From contig JBAVYH010000187.1 in NCBI GenBank assembly GCA_049698695.1, forward strand, positions 1 through 64,000: a stretch of DNA of 64,000 bases, given 5' to 3'. The first letter of the stretch is position 1. Each line of letters begins with the position of its first letter. The notes beneath the pieces are model-generated. The model ran no database searches, had not been told where the DNA came from, and saw only the letters and a list, made by a program, of their open reading frames with translations. Positions 41,997-49,914 of the stretch are shown here, piece by piece. The stretch comes from Bog-375 sp049698695 (GTDB lineage: Bacteria > Acidobacteriota > Terriglobia > Bryobacterales > Bryobacteraceae). The translations under genes and the position numbers were made by a program.

Positions 41997-43661
41997 CTAA
42001 TATCCTCGCGCCGCGGCTTCGGTTCGCGGATCGGCCGCACCCGCGAGCCAGCCATCTTCCCACTGAATCGCCGCGCAGTCGCCGATTGCGTTCACTCGCC
42101 GGATCTTGTAGCCGCGTCTCTCCAGCAGCGCGATCGTATCCGGCGAATAGCCCGGCTCCACGGCCAGCACATCCGGCAGCCACTGATGATGGAAGCGCGG
42201 CCAGTTCACCGCGTCCTGCACGTTCATCCGGAAATCGAGCACGTCTACCATCACTTCCAGCACAGTGTTGATAATCGTCGGCCCGCCGGGCGAGCCCAGC
42301 GCCAAAAACGGCTTGCCGTCCTTCAGCACCATGGTGGGCGTCATCGAGGAGAGCGGCGTTTTGCCCGGCGCGATCGCGTTGGCTTCGCCCTGCACCAGCC
42401 CGAACATGTTGGGCGCGCCCGGCTTGGCGGCGAAATCGTCCATTTCATTGTTGAGCAGAAATCCCAGCCCCGCCGCCGTTACCTTGCTGCCGTAGCCGCC
42501 ATTCAGCGTATACGTCACCAGCGCGACGTTGCCCGCTCGGTCGGCGATGGAATAGTGGGTGGTATCTTTCGATTCCTTCACTTCGAATTGCTTCGCATGC
42601 ACCTCGCTGCTGGGCGTGGCGCGCTCCGGGTCAATCGACGCCCGGAGCTTCAGGAGGTACGCCGGGTCCAGCAGGCTCTCCGTCGGAACCTTCACGAAAT
42701 CCGGATCGCCCATCAGCTCGGCGCGATCGGCGAAAAAGCGCCGCATGGCCTCCGCCATGTAATGCACCACCTCAGCCGAACCCGCGCCGCCCTTCTCGTA
42801 ACCGGTGCCTTCCAGCACCCCCAGCATCTGCAGAATGCCGATGCCACCCGAGCTCGGCGGCGGCGACGTGATGATGCCGTAGCCGCGGTATTGGCCGGTG
42901 AGCGGTTGGCGCTCGATCACGGTATATCCGAACAGATCGGCTTCGGTGATCAGCCCGCCGTGCTCCTCGATGTCTTTCGCCAGCAGGTGCGCGGTCTCAC
43001 CTTCGTAGAAATCGGTGGCGCCCAGCCGCTCGATGCGCTCCAGCGTGCGCGCCAGCTCCGGCTGCACCAGCACGTCCCCAGCCTGGTAGTAGTTTCCGTC
43101 GCGCAGGAAAATGCGCTTCGATTCCGCAAAGCGGCCCAAGCCCTTCGCGCTGGCCCGCAGCGATTCCGCCTGCGCATAAGACAGCGGGAACCCTTTCGCC
43201 GCCAGTTCCACCGCCGGCCGCACCAGGTCGGCCCATGGCCTGCCGCCGAACCTTTTCCACGCGTATTCGAGGCCGCGCACCGTCCCCGGCACGCCGGAGG
43301 CGCGATAGCCGATGACGCTGTCCTCGGTCGGCTTGCCGGCGCGGTCCAGGTACATGTTGCGCGTGGCGGCGGCCGGCGCGCGCTCGCGGAAGTCGATGAA
43401 CGAGGTGCGCCCGTCCGCCATCCGCACCAGCATGAAACCGCCCCCGCCAATATTGCCCGCCGCGGGATGCGTCACCGCCAGCGCGAAACCCACCGCCACT
43501 GCCGCATCCACCGCGTTGCCGCCGGCTTTCAGCACTTCTAGGCCCGCGTCTGCGGCGTGGAACTCGCGCGCCACTACCATCCCGTGCCGCGCGCGCACCG
43601 GTTGCGCGCCCTGCGCCAAGAGCGCGATCGCCAGCAGCAATGGAACCAGTATGCGCCGCAT
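41997..43661 (-). CDS. ggt: Gamma-glutamyltransferase (autoprocessing Ntn hydrolase)
   Basis: 554 residues from the ATG at 43661, with signal peptide RRILVPLLLAIALLAQGA. The autocleavage and nucleophile Thr is the first T of TTHYSIAD (about residue 373), and the GGxNAVDAAVA and NIGGGGF motifs of the large subunit and NGGYGS of the small one are present. In the periplasm it cleaves glutathione and other gamma-glutamyl compounds. An ATG further upstream (43712) would add 17 residues before the signal peptide. Confidence 0.94.
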   Translation of the reverse strand: MRRILVPLLLAIALLAQGAQPVRARHGMVVAREFHAADAGLEVLKAGGNAVDAAVAVGFALAVTHPAAGNIGGGGFMLVRMADGRTSFIDFRERAPAAATRNMYLDRAGKPTEDSVIGYRASGVPGTVRGLEYAWKRFGGRPWADLVRPAVELAAKGFPLSYAQAESLRASAKGLGRFAESKRIFLRDGNYYQAGDVLVQPELARTLERIERLGATDFYEGETAHLLAKDIEEHGGLITEADLFGYTVIERQPLTGQYRGYGIITSPPPSSGGIGILQMLGVLEGTGYEKGGAGSAEVVHYMAEAMRRFFADRAELMGDPDFVKVPTESLLDPAYLLKLRASIDPERATPSSEVHAKQFEVKESKDTTHYSIADRAGNVALVTYTLNGGYGSKVTAAGLGFLLNNEMDDFAAKPGAPNMFGLVQGEANAIAPGKTPLSSMTPTMVLKDGKPFLALGSPGGPTIINTVLEVMVDVLDFRMNVQDAVNWPRFHHQWLPDVLAVEPGYSPDTIALLERRGYKIRRVNAIGDCAAIQWEDGWLAGAADPRTEAAARGY

Positions 43662-43718
43662 CAAGTTGATTCTAACGTGTATCGCGATCCGCATACCGTG
43701 GCGCGGGTTCACCCAAAG

Positions 43719-43745
43719 TTGTGGTGCGGGCTGTCAAGCCTGCTG
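43719..43745 (+). repeat. Interspersed palindrome, left hairpin (third copy)
   Basis: GTTGTGGTGCGGGCTGTCAA and AGCCTGCTG; same family as 24665 and 29651. Confidence 0.6.
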
Positions 43746-43771
43746 AGCCGAGAGTCTTCTCGGCTTTTCTT
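43746..43771 (+). terminator. Intrinsic terminator of the interspersed palindrome
   Basis: Perfect 8-bp stem AGCCGAGA / TCTCGGCT, GTCT loop, then TTTCTT. On the plus strand, although both neighbouring genes are on the minus strand, so here it would stop antisense transcription into rlmB. Confidence 0.6.
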
Positions 43772-43789
43772 ACCGTGATTGACCCAGGC

Positions 43790-44500
43790 TCAGCCCGCCT
43801 GTCTGCGCTTCCATTCGAACAGCACGATGCCGGCCGCTACCGACACGTTGAGCGACGAAATCTTTCCCGCCAGCGGAATCCGCACCAGCACATCGCAGTG
43901 CTTCTTCACCTGCTCGTGCAAGCCTTTGCCTTCGCCGCCCAGCACGATCGCGGTCGGCAGCGAATAGGCCACGTGGTCGTACGGTTCCGCGCCCCGCTCG
44001 TCCAGCCCGTAGATCCAGTAACCGCGCGCTTTCAGATCTTCGAGCGTGCGGTTGATGTTGGTGACGCGCGTCACCGGCAGGTGCTCGATCGCGCCCGCCG
44101 CGGCTTTCGCCGCTACATCCGTCAGGCTGGCCGCGCGGCGCTCCGGAATGATGACGCCTCCCGCGCCCGCCGCGTGCGCCGTGCGGATCACCGCGCCCAG
44201 GTTGTGCGGGTCCTCCACGCCATCCAGCACCACCAGCAGCTCCGCCCGCGCCACTTGTTCGAGCTCGGCATACTGGCGCGCCGCACCCATCGCGATCACT
44301 CCCTGGTGTGCCGTGGTCCCCGCCAGCCGGTCGAGCGCCGGCCGCGGCTCAAAGCGCACCGGCACTCCCGCGCGCCGCGCCAGGTCAATGAGCTCCTGCA
44401 AGCGCGGCCCGCCCGCGCCCTTGGCCACCAGCAGCCGCTCCAGCGGATGCTGGGCGCGCAACGCTTCGCCCACCGGATGAATTCCGCTGAGGATCGGCAT
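43790..44500 (-). CDS. rlmB: 23S rRNA (guanosine-2'-O)-methyltransferase RlmB (TrmH/SpoU family)
   Basis: 236 residues. SpoU motifs: LDGVEDPHNLGAVIRTAHAA (motif 1), VLGGEGKGLHEQV (motif 2), and IPLAGKISSLNVSVAAGIV (motif 3, knot). The N-terminal RNA-binding substrate domain covers about residues 1-80. It methylates G2251 in helix 80 of 23S rRNA. Start ATG at 44500; the upstream AhpD-like gene ends 5 bp before it. Confidence 0.94.
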   Translation of the reverse strand: MPILSGIHPVGEALRAQHPLERLLVAKGAGGPRLQELIDLARRAGVPVRFEPRPALDRLAGTTAHQGVIAMGAARQYAELEQVARAELLVVLDGVEDPHNLGAVIRTAHAAGAGGVIIPERRAASLTDVAAKAAAGAIEHLPVTRVTNINRTLEDLKARGYWIYGLDERGAEPYDHVAYSLPTAIVLGGEGKGLHEQVKKHCDVLVRIPLAGKISSLNVSVAAGIVLFEWKRRQAG

Positions 44501-44505
44501 CAGGC

Positions 44506-45006
44506 TTACGGCAGAATCTGCAGGCCGTTGTTGAACCGGTTGGTGAAGTTGGCCATCGCCGCCACCAACGTGATCTCGACAATCTGCTCCTGGGTGAAAT
44601 GCGCGAAGAGCGCTTCGCGCGATTCCGTGGCCGTCGCCGTGCGCGTCAGGTCGCGCGCATATGCGATCGCCGCGCGCTCGGCCGCGCCGAACGGTTTTTC
44701 ATCACCGGCCTGGAGCGCCCGCATCTCATCGTTGGTTACGCCGGCCTTGGGCGCACTCGCCTTGTGCGCGGCGGTGCAGAAGGCGCACCGGTTGGTGTAG
44801 GAGCAGGTCAGGTACACCAGTTCTTTCACGCGCTGCCCTACCGAGCCGGGGCCCACGATTGCGCCGTACAGGGGCACAAAAGTCTTCAGCACTTCCGGCC
44901 GGTTCGCCATGGCGCGGAAGAAAGCGTTGGGCTTCTTAGACTTGGCCTCGAGATTGGCCAGAAACTCGTTGTGCGCGGGGTCCGCGCCTTGAATCGGAAT
45001 CGGCAT
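44506..45006 (-). CDS. AhpD-like carboxymuconolactone decarboxylase family protein
   Basis: 166 residues. Redox motif CAFCTAAH (CxxC with the following His) in the AhpD/CMD helical fold, preceded by VKELVYLTCSYTNR. Such proteins are alkylhydroperoxidase-like peroxidases or adaptors. Start chosen at the ATG at 45006 (MPIPIQGADP); the open frame upstream to 45105 runs into a palindromic repeat. It is adjacent to rlmB with a 5-bp gap. Confidence 0.88.
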   Translation of the reverse strand: MPIPIQGADPAHNEFLANLEAKSKKPNAFFRAMANRPEVLKTFVPLYGAIVGPGSVGQRVKELVYLTCSYTNRCAFCTAAHKASAPKAGVTNDEMRALQAGDEKPFGAAERAAIAYARDLTRTATATESREALFAHFTQEQIVEITLVAAMANFTNRFNNGLQILP

Positions 45007-45035
45007 AGCAACCAGTATAGACTCGGTCAAGTCAG

Positions 45036-45129
45036 AGGTAGGACAGACGATCGGTTTTTGTCGTCTGTCAAGGCGCCGCGCTGTCATCGAGGCATGACGG
45101 ACCACGAAAGACGATGGTCTGTCCTACCT
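45036..45129. repeat. Large inverted repeat overlapping the 3' end of the gntP-like gene
   Basis: Outer arms AGGTAGGACAGACGATCG (45036-45053) and CGATGGTCTGTCCTACCT (45112-45129) pair except for one position. Inside are two smaller hairpins (GACAGACGA with TCGTCTGTC, and TGTCAT with ATGACG). The right arm contains the stop codon of the permease gene at 45124-45126. Confidence 0.7.
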
Positions 45130-46461
45130 GCTCAGCGCGTGCGCCGCCAGCACGATCAGCAGGCCCACGAAGGCGCCCACCATCTTCATCGCCGTCCAGG
45201 CGCGGAGCGTCTGCGGCACCGTCATTCCGAAGTATTGGTTCACCAGCCAGAAGCCGGAATCGTTGACGTGCGACGGCCCCGAACCGCCGCAGCACAGCGC
45301 CAGCACGATGATCTCCGGGCTGTAGCCGGGAATGCCCCTCACGATCGGCGCCACAATGCCGGCTGCGCTGATGATGCCGACCGTGGCCGAGCCCATCGCC
45401 ACCCGCAGCACCATCGCTATCACGAACACCACGATCAGCGGCGACAGCGACGATGTTACCAGCAGCCTCCCCGCCACCGCGCCCACTCCCGAATCCACAA
45501 TCACCTGCTTGAACGCGCCGCCGCCACCCATGATGCACAGCAGCGCGCCCATCGGCGCCAGCGAGTCGGCCGCCATCCTCATCGCCCGCTCGCGGGAAAC
45601 GCCGCGCCGCAGGCCGAACAAATAAAGCGACGCCAGCGCGGCAATCGTCAGCGCGGTGAACGGGTGCCCCAAAAAGACCGCCACGCCGCGCATCGGTACG
45701 TTCACCAAGGTGGCCAGCGCGGCGCCGAAGATCAGCCCCACCGGCAGCAGCAGCAGCATAATCACCATCCACACCGGTGGCGGCGCGCTTCCGTCTCCGG
45801 TCCGCGGCGCCGCCGAAGCGATTTCCGGCACTCCTACGTCGATGCGCTTGGCGATCCATTGGCCGTAGAAAATGCCCGAAACCACCGCGATCGGGATCGA
45901 GACGGCGATGCCGTAAAGAATCGTGCGGCCTAAGTCGGCGCCCATCAGTTGCGCCGCGGCCGCCGGCGCCGGATGCGGCGGCACCAGCGAATGTGCGATC
46001 GTCAGCGCCGCCGCCATAGGCACGCCGTAGAAAAGCAGCGACCGCTTCGTCTCCCGCGCCAGGTTCCACACCAGCGGCACCAGGATGATGAAGCCCACCT
46101 CGAAGAAGATCGGCAGCCCGACCAGAAACGCGGCCACCAGCATGGCCCAGGCCGCGCGCTCTCGCCCGAACCGTTCGAGCAGCCAATCGGCCAGCACCAC
46201 GCCGCCGCCCGAAACCTCCAGGTAGCGCCCGATCATCGCGCCCAGCCCAACCACCACCGCGATGAATCCCAGCGAATCGCCGAAGCCGCTCTGGATGGAT
46301 TTGAGCACCCTTTCCGGCGCCATGCCGGCCGCCAGACCAAGCGCCATGCTGGAAATCAGCAGCGCCAGAAACGCGTGCAGCTTGACCGCCAGAATCAGCA
46401 ACAGCAGCAGCGCAATCGACGCCGTGGTGAGCAGAACCAGGTACGTGCCATTCGCCGGCAT
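45124..46461 (-). CDS. Gluconate:H+ symporter family (GntP/GntT) permease
   Basis: 445 residues, about 12-13 hydrophobic segments. Characteristic GntP sequences: AAGMAPERVLKSIQSGFG, ISSMALGLAAG, FEVGFIILVPLVW and HSLVPPHPAPAAAAQL. Imports gluconate or a related sugar acid with protons. No gluconate kinase or Entner-Doudoroff gene lies next to it. The next gene upstream is a divergent MFS transporter. The last codons fall in a palindromic repeat. Confidence 0.93.
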   Translation of the reverse strand: MPANGTYLVLLTTASIALLLLLILAVKLHAFLALLISSMALGLAAGMAPERVLKSIQSGFGDSLGFIAVVVGLGAMIGRYLEVSGGGVVLADWLLERFGRERAAWAMLVAAFLVGLPIFFEVGFIILVPLVWNLARETKRSLLFYGVPMAAALTIAHSLVPPHPAPAAAAQLMGADLGRTILYGIAVSIPIAVVSGIFYGQWIAKRIDVGVPEIASAAPRTGDGSAPPPVWMVIMLLLLPVGLIFGAALATLVNVPMRGVAVFLGHPFTALTIAALASLYLFGLRRGVSRERAMRMAADSLAPMGALLCIMGGGGAFKQVIVDSGVGAVAGRLLVTSSLSPLIVVFVIAMVLRVAMGSATVGIISAAGIVAPIVRGIPGYSPEIIVLALCCGGSGPSHVNDSGFWLVNQYFGMTVPQTLRAWTAMKMVGAFVGLLIVLAAHALSR

Positions 46462-46533
46462 TGAGCGCCATTCTACCCCGATCGGCGGAGCCGGCGCTTT
46501 GGGCCGCGCTTATAAAGGATAGAATAACGGGCT

Positions 46534-47811
46534 GTGACGGTGGTTCCCGCTCCGGCGCGCACGGCCTTGTCCCGCAACGAGTGGCGCATCCTCGCGTTGC
46601 TCGTCATTTCCGGATTCCTGAATTACTTCGACCGCTCCAATCTTTCTGTTGGCGCCACCAACATCCAGCGCGACCTCGGCCTCACTGACTACCAGCTTGG
46701 CCTGCTGCTCTCGGCCTTTTTCTGGACCTACGCCTTGTGCCAGTTGCTGGGCCTGGCTGGCTGGTTGGTGGACCGGCTCGAGGTCGGCTGGATTCTCGCG
46801 TTCGGCTTCCTGCTGTGGTCCTGCGCCACCGCCATCACCGGGGTGGCCCGCGCCTTCGCAGTCGTGTTCGCGCTGCGCCTGCTGCTGGGAGTCGGCGAGT
46901 CCATCGCCTATCCCTCCTACTCGCGCATTTTCGTAAATCACTATCCCGAGCACCACCGGGGCCTCGCGAACGCGTTGATCGATGCCGGCACCAAGACCGG
47001 TCCCGCGCTCGGCACTTTGCTCGGAGGCCTGCTGATTGCGCAGTACGGCTGGCGTGTGTTCTTCCTGGCTCTGGGCGGGGCCAGCCTCCTTTGGCTGGTT
47101 CCCTGGCTGCTTTGGATGCCGCGCGGCCGCGGCACGGCGGCTTCGCACGCTGACCACCCCGCTCCCTCCGAACAGGCCGCGCCTTCCGCGTTGGCTGTGC
47201 TCCGCCGCCGTCCGCTGCTGTTCACCGCGCTCGGCCTGTTCTGCGCGAATTACTTCTGGTACTTCCTGCTCACGTGGCTGCCTCCGTACCTGGAAAAGGA
47301 GCGGCACTTTTCGAAAACCAAAATGGCCTACGTCGGCTCGCTGGCGTATCTGCTGATCGCCGTTTCCGCGGTGGTCTGCGGCCGTCTGTCGGATGTCTGG
47401 ATTGCGCGCGGCCACACGCCGAATCGTGTGCGCAAGACCTTCGCCGGCCTGGGCCTGGCGCTTTCCAGCCTGATTCTGCCGGTGGCCGTGGTGCGCGATC
47501 AAACCGCCGCCATGGCGCTGCTCATGGTCGCCTGCGTGTCGTACGGCCTTTACAGCTCGAACAATTACGCCATCACGCAGACGCTGGCCGGCACGCGCGC
47601 AGCCGGCATGTGGACCGGCTTCCAGAACGGATTCGCCAATCTGGCCGGTGTTGCCGCGCCCTGGCTCACCGGCTGGATCGTCCAGCGGACCGGCCAGTTC
47701 CATCTGGCCTTCCTGGTGGCCGCGGTGGTCGCCTTCTGCGGATCCGCCTGCTACGTCATCGGCGTCGGCCCCATCCGCCCCGTCGATTGGGACGCCGCCG
47801 GCAAGCGATAA
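46534..47811 (+). CDS. Major facilitator superfamily transporter (ACS-like)
   Basis: 425 residues and about 12 hydrophobic segments. Motif A-like WLVDRLEVGWIL, and NYFDRSNLSVGATNIQRDLG at TM1 as in the anion:cation symporter family (ExuT, GudP and relatives), which take up sugar acids such as galacturonate or glucarate. This fits with the neighbouring GntP-like gene, but no catabolic genes are present. GTG start. Confidence 0.9.
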   Translation: MTVVPAPARTALSRNEWRILALLVISGFLNYFDRSNLSVGATNIQRDLGLTDYQLGLLLSAFFWTYALCQLLGLAGWLVDRLEVGWILAFGFLLWSCATAITGVARAFAVVFALRLLLGVGESIAYPSYSRIFVNHYPEHHRGLANALIDAGTKTGPALGTLLGGLLIAQYGWRVFFLALGGASLLWLVPWLLWMPRGRGTAASHADHPAPSEQAAPSALAVLRRRPLLFTALGLFCANYFWYFLLTWLPPYLEKERHFSKTKMAYVGSLAYLLIAVSAVVCGRLSDVWIARGHTPNRVRKTFAGLGLALSSLILPVAVVRDQTAAMALLMVACVSYGLYSSNNYAITQTLAGTRAAGMWTGFQNGFANLAGVAAPWLTGWIVQRTGQFHLAFLVAAVVAFCGSACYVIGVGPIRPVDWDAAGKR

Positions 47812-47813
47812 AT

Positions 47814-47873
47814 TGCTCCGTCACGGTCGCGGCTCAGACAGACCTTCAGCGCCGCGACCGTGAGGCAGCGGTT
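47814..47873. repeat. Imperfect copy of the GACCGTGAGGGAGCGG palindrome
   Basis: Left arm TCACGGTCGCGGCTC and right arm GCCGCGACCGTGAGGCAGCG. The stem is shorter than that at 26449 (GGTCGCGGC/GCCGCGACC plus mismatches). Located between the convergent MFS gene and TolC copy 2. Confidence 0.7.
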
Positions 47874-47914
47874 GCCGCCGCTTGCACTACGTATCTCCCG
47901 GCAACCGCGCTCTC

Positions 47915-49906
47915 TCACTTCGCGATCGCATCCTCCACCGACACCTGGTTCACTTCCAGCGTGCGTCCCAGCTCCTGGTCGAGCGCGATGCGGCCGTGCA
48001 CATAGGCCGCCGCCGCGGCCAGTTCGGCCGATTGCGCGTTGGCCAGGTCGCGGCGCGCCTGCACCACGGCGGAAATGGTGGAAGTGCCGGCCACCCACTT
48101 CTTCTCCTCGCCCTTTGACAACCGCTCCAGCAGTTGGCGGCTCTCCACCGCCGCTTTGTAGCGTTCGCGCGCCTGCTGGAGCGCCAGCACCTGGCTCGAG
48201 ATGTTGACCGCCAGGCTGTTGCGGGTTCGCTCGGCCGTCAACTCGGCCTGCCGCTGGCTCAAAACATCGATTGCGTGATCCGCCTGCGCCTGCCCATTGT
48301 TGAGCGGCGCCGAATAAGAGACTCCCGCGCTCTCATTCGGGAAATTGCGGCGGAACGTCTGCGCCAAAGCGCTCCCCACACCCCCCACGAAGTAGGGCGA
48401 GGGTGTTGCGCCGGGCACCGCTTGTCCCGCCTGACCGTAATTCGACGTGGAAGCGGAAACTCCCAGGCTGGGCAGAACGCCGTTGGCCGTGCCTTGAGCC
48501 GTGATCCCCGCCAGTTCCACCGAAAGGTTCGCCAGCGCCACTTCCGGGCGGCGCTGGATCGCGCCGGCGATCAATTCGTGCAGGCCGGGCAGGTTGTCGG
48601 TTTCCGGCACGTTCAGCGGATCGATGGCGATGATTTGCGCCGCCGCCAGTTGGTCGTCCGCCACCGCGCGGACGTTCAATAAGTCCTTCAGCGCATTCTG
48701 CCGCACGGCCACGTTGTTGCGGGCCACCACCAGCGCCTGTTCGGCGGTGGCTGCCGCGCTCTCGGCGTTCACCCGGTCCAGGGCCGGCGCCGCGCCCACC
48801 GCGATCAGGCGCCGCGTGTCCGCCAGGAATTGCGCTGCCAGGTCGCGGTTGCGTTGCTTATATTGCACGTCGTTGGCGGCCAGCGACAGGTCCCAATACG
48901 CGTTCAGGACGCCGCTCACCACCGCGATCAAACGCGACCGGAACGCTTCGTCCGCGCCGCCCACGCGCCGCCGGCTGATGCGGATGAAGCGCCCGTTCAC
49001 GCGCTCGCCGAATCCGCGCAGCAGGTTGTGCGAAAGAGAAATTCCCAGGCTGGTGAACGACGTCGGGTTGAGCACGTCGGTCGGCACCGACTCGTTCAGG
49101 TAGGAGTCGCTATAACTCATGCGCGCCGTTCCCCCCGTCAACAGGCCCTCCGACGTCTGCCAGGTGTACGAACGCGCGTTATCGACCAGCGAATACACAC
49201 CGCTCTGCACCAGCACGTATTGGGGGATCGTCTCGTGGGAAAACGCGTTGGTGGTGGAAAGCACCGGGTCAAGTTGCGGCGTCACCGGGCCGATCTGCTG
49301 GATCAGCGCGGCGCCCGTCACTGAGGACGACCCCGAAGTGCCCAGCGATCCGCTGCTGCCCTGGCTTCCCGCCACACCCTGCCCGCTTCCCAGCGTCACC
49401 GATTCGTTGTTGGCGCCGGTGACGCCACGCAGCGCGCCGCCCGATTCGGCGCGTTCCACCGACCAATCGGCCATCGCCAGGTTGTACCGCTCGATTTCCA
49501 GGTCGAGGCTGCTTTCGAGCGCCAGCGCAATCGCATCGTGCACCGTCAGATAAATGCTGCCAGCCTGGATCATGCCGCGCAGCCGGCCGGTCCCCGTCAG
49601 CCGTAGCGGCGGCACCGTTACTGGCTTGTAGGAGCGAAAAAACGGCAGCCCCTGCGGCTTCACCGGGGCGATCGGCAGCGGCGCCTGCGCGGCCAGAGTG
49701 CCCGCCAGCGCCAGCCACGCTGCGGTTTGCAACCATCGCGGGATTCGTACCGCAACAACTGTGCTATCCGCTCCCTTATTGGATGCGTGATTGGATGCGT
49801 GCTGCGCCCGGCTCCGATGCTCGTTCAGAGCCGCGACCGTCCGGGAGCACTTGCCGGCGATTGAACCCGTTCCTTCCTGACGCGACCTTCGTGAGATCAT
49901 TCGCAT
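47915..49906 (-). CDS. TolC-family outer membrane protein (long form), copy 2
   Basis: 663 residues as drawn. TolC fold from about residue 100: LRGMIQAGSIYLTVHDAIAL precedes the first barrel helix, then OEP repeats with coiled coils to the C-terminus. Compared with copies 1 and 3 it has the same extension and a Gly/Ser-rich stretch (GVAGSQGSSGSLGTSGSSSV). The first ~55 residues are not convincing: they include a palindromic repeat at 49811, and the signal peptide-like part (AAWLALAGTLAAQA) starts only near residue 62. A TTG codon at about 49732 may be the actual start. Confidence 0.85.
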   Translation of the reverse strand: MRMISRRSRQEGTGSIAGKCSRTVAALNEHRSRAQHASNHASNKGADSTVVAVRIPRWLQTAAWLALAGTLAAQAPLPIAPVKPQGLPFFRSYKPVTVPPLRLTGTGRLRGMIQAGSIYLTVHDAIALALESSLDLEIERYNLAMADWSVERAESGGALRGVTGANNESVTLGSGQGVAGSQGSSGSLGTSGSSSVTGAALIQQIGPVTPQLDPVLSTTNAFSHETIPQYVLVQSGVYSLVDNARSYTWQTSEGLLTGGTARMSYSDSYLNESVPTDVLNPTSFTSLGISLSHNLLRGFGERVNGRFIRISRRRVGGADEAFRSRLIAVVSGVLNAYWDLSLAANDVQYKQRNRDLAAQFLADTRRLIAVGAAPALDRVNAESAAATAEQALVVARNNVAVRQNALKDLLNVRAVADDQLAAAQIIAIDPLNVPETDNLPGLHELIAGAIQRRPEVALANLSVELAGITAQGTANGVLPSLGVSASTSNYGQAGQAVPGATPSPYFVGGVGSALAQTFRRNFPNESAGVSYSAPLNNGQAQADHAIDVLSQRQAELTAERTRNSLAVNISSQVLALQQARERYKAAVESRQLLERLSKGEEKKWVAGTSTISAVVQARRDLANAQSAELAAAAAYVHGRIALDQELGRTLEVNQVSVEDAIAK
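49811..49855 (-). repeat. Half copy of the GACCGTGAGGGAGCGG palindrome
   Basis: GAGCCGCGACCGTCCGGGAG plus flanks. Same arm sequence as the perfect repeat at 26449, without a complete partner. It falls within the doubtful N-terminal codons of TolC copy 2. Confidence 0.6.
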
Positions 49907-49914
49907 GGCCGTTC

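Noticed and set aside
41190..43541. 783-codon plus-strand open frame opposite ggt and the isomerase gene
   Set aside because: It spans two well-supported genes on the other strand; composition is that of an antisense shadow.
45068..46471. 467-codon minus-strand frame over the gluconate permease gene
   Set aside because: Shadow in another phase; the GntP frame is the one with family motifs.
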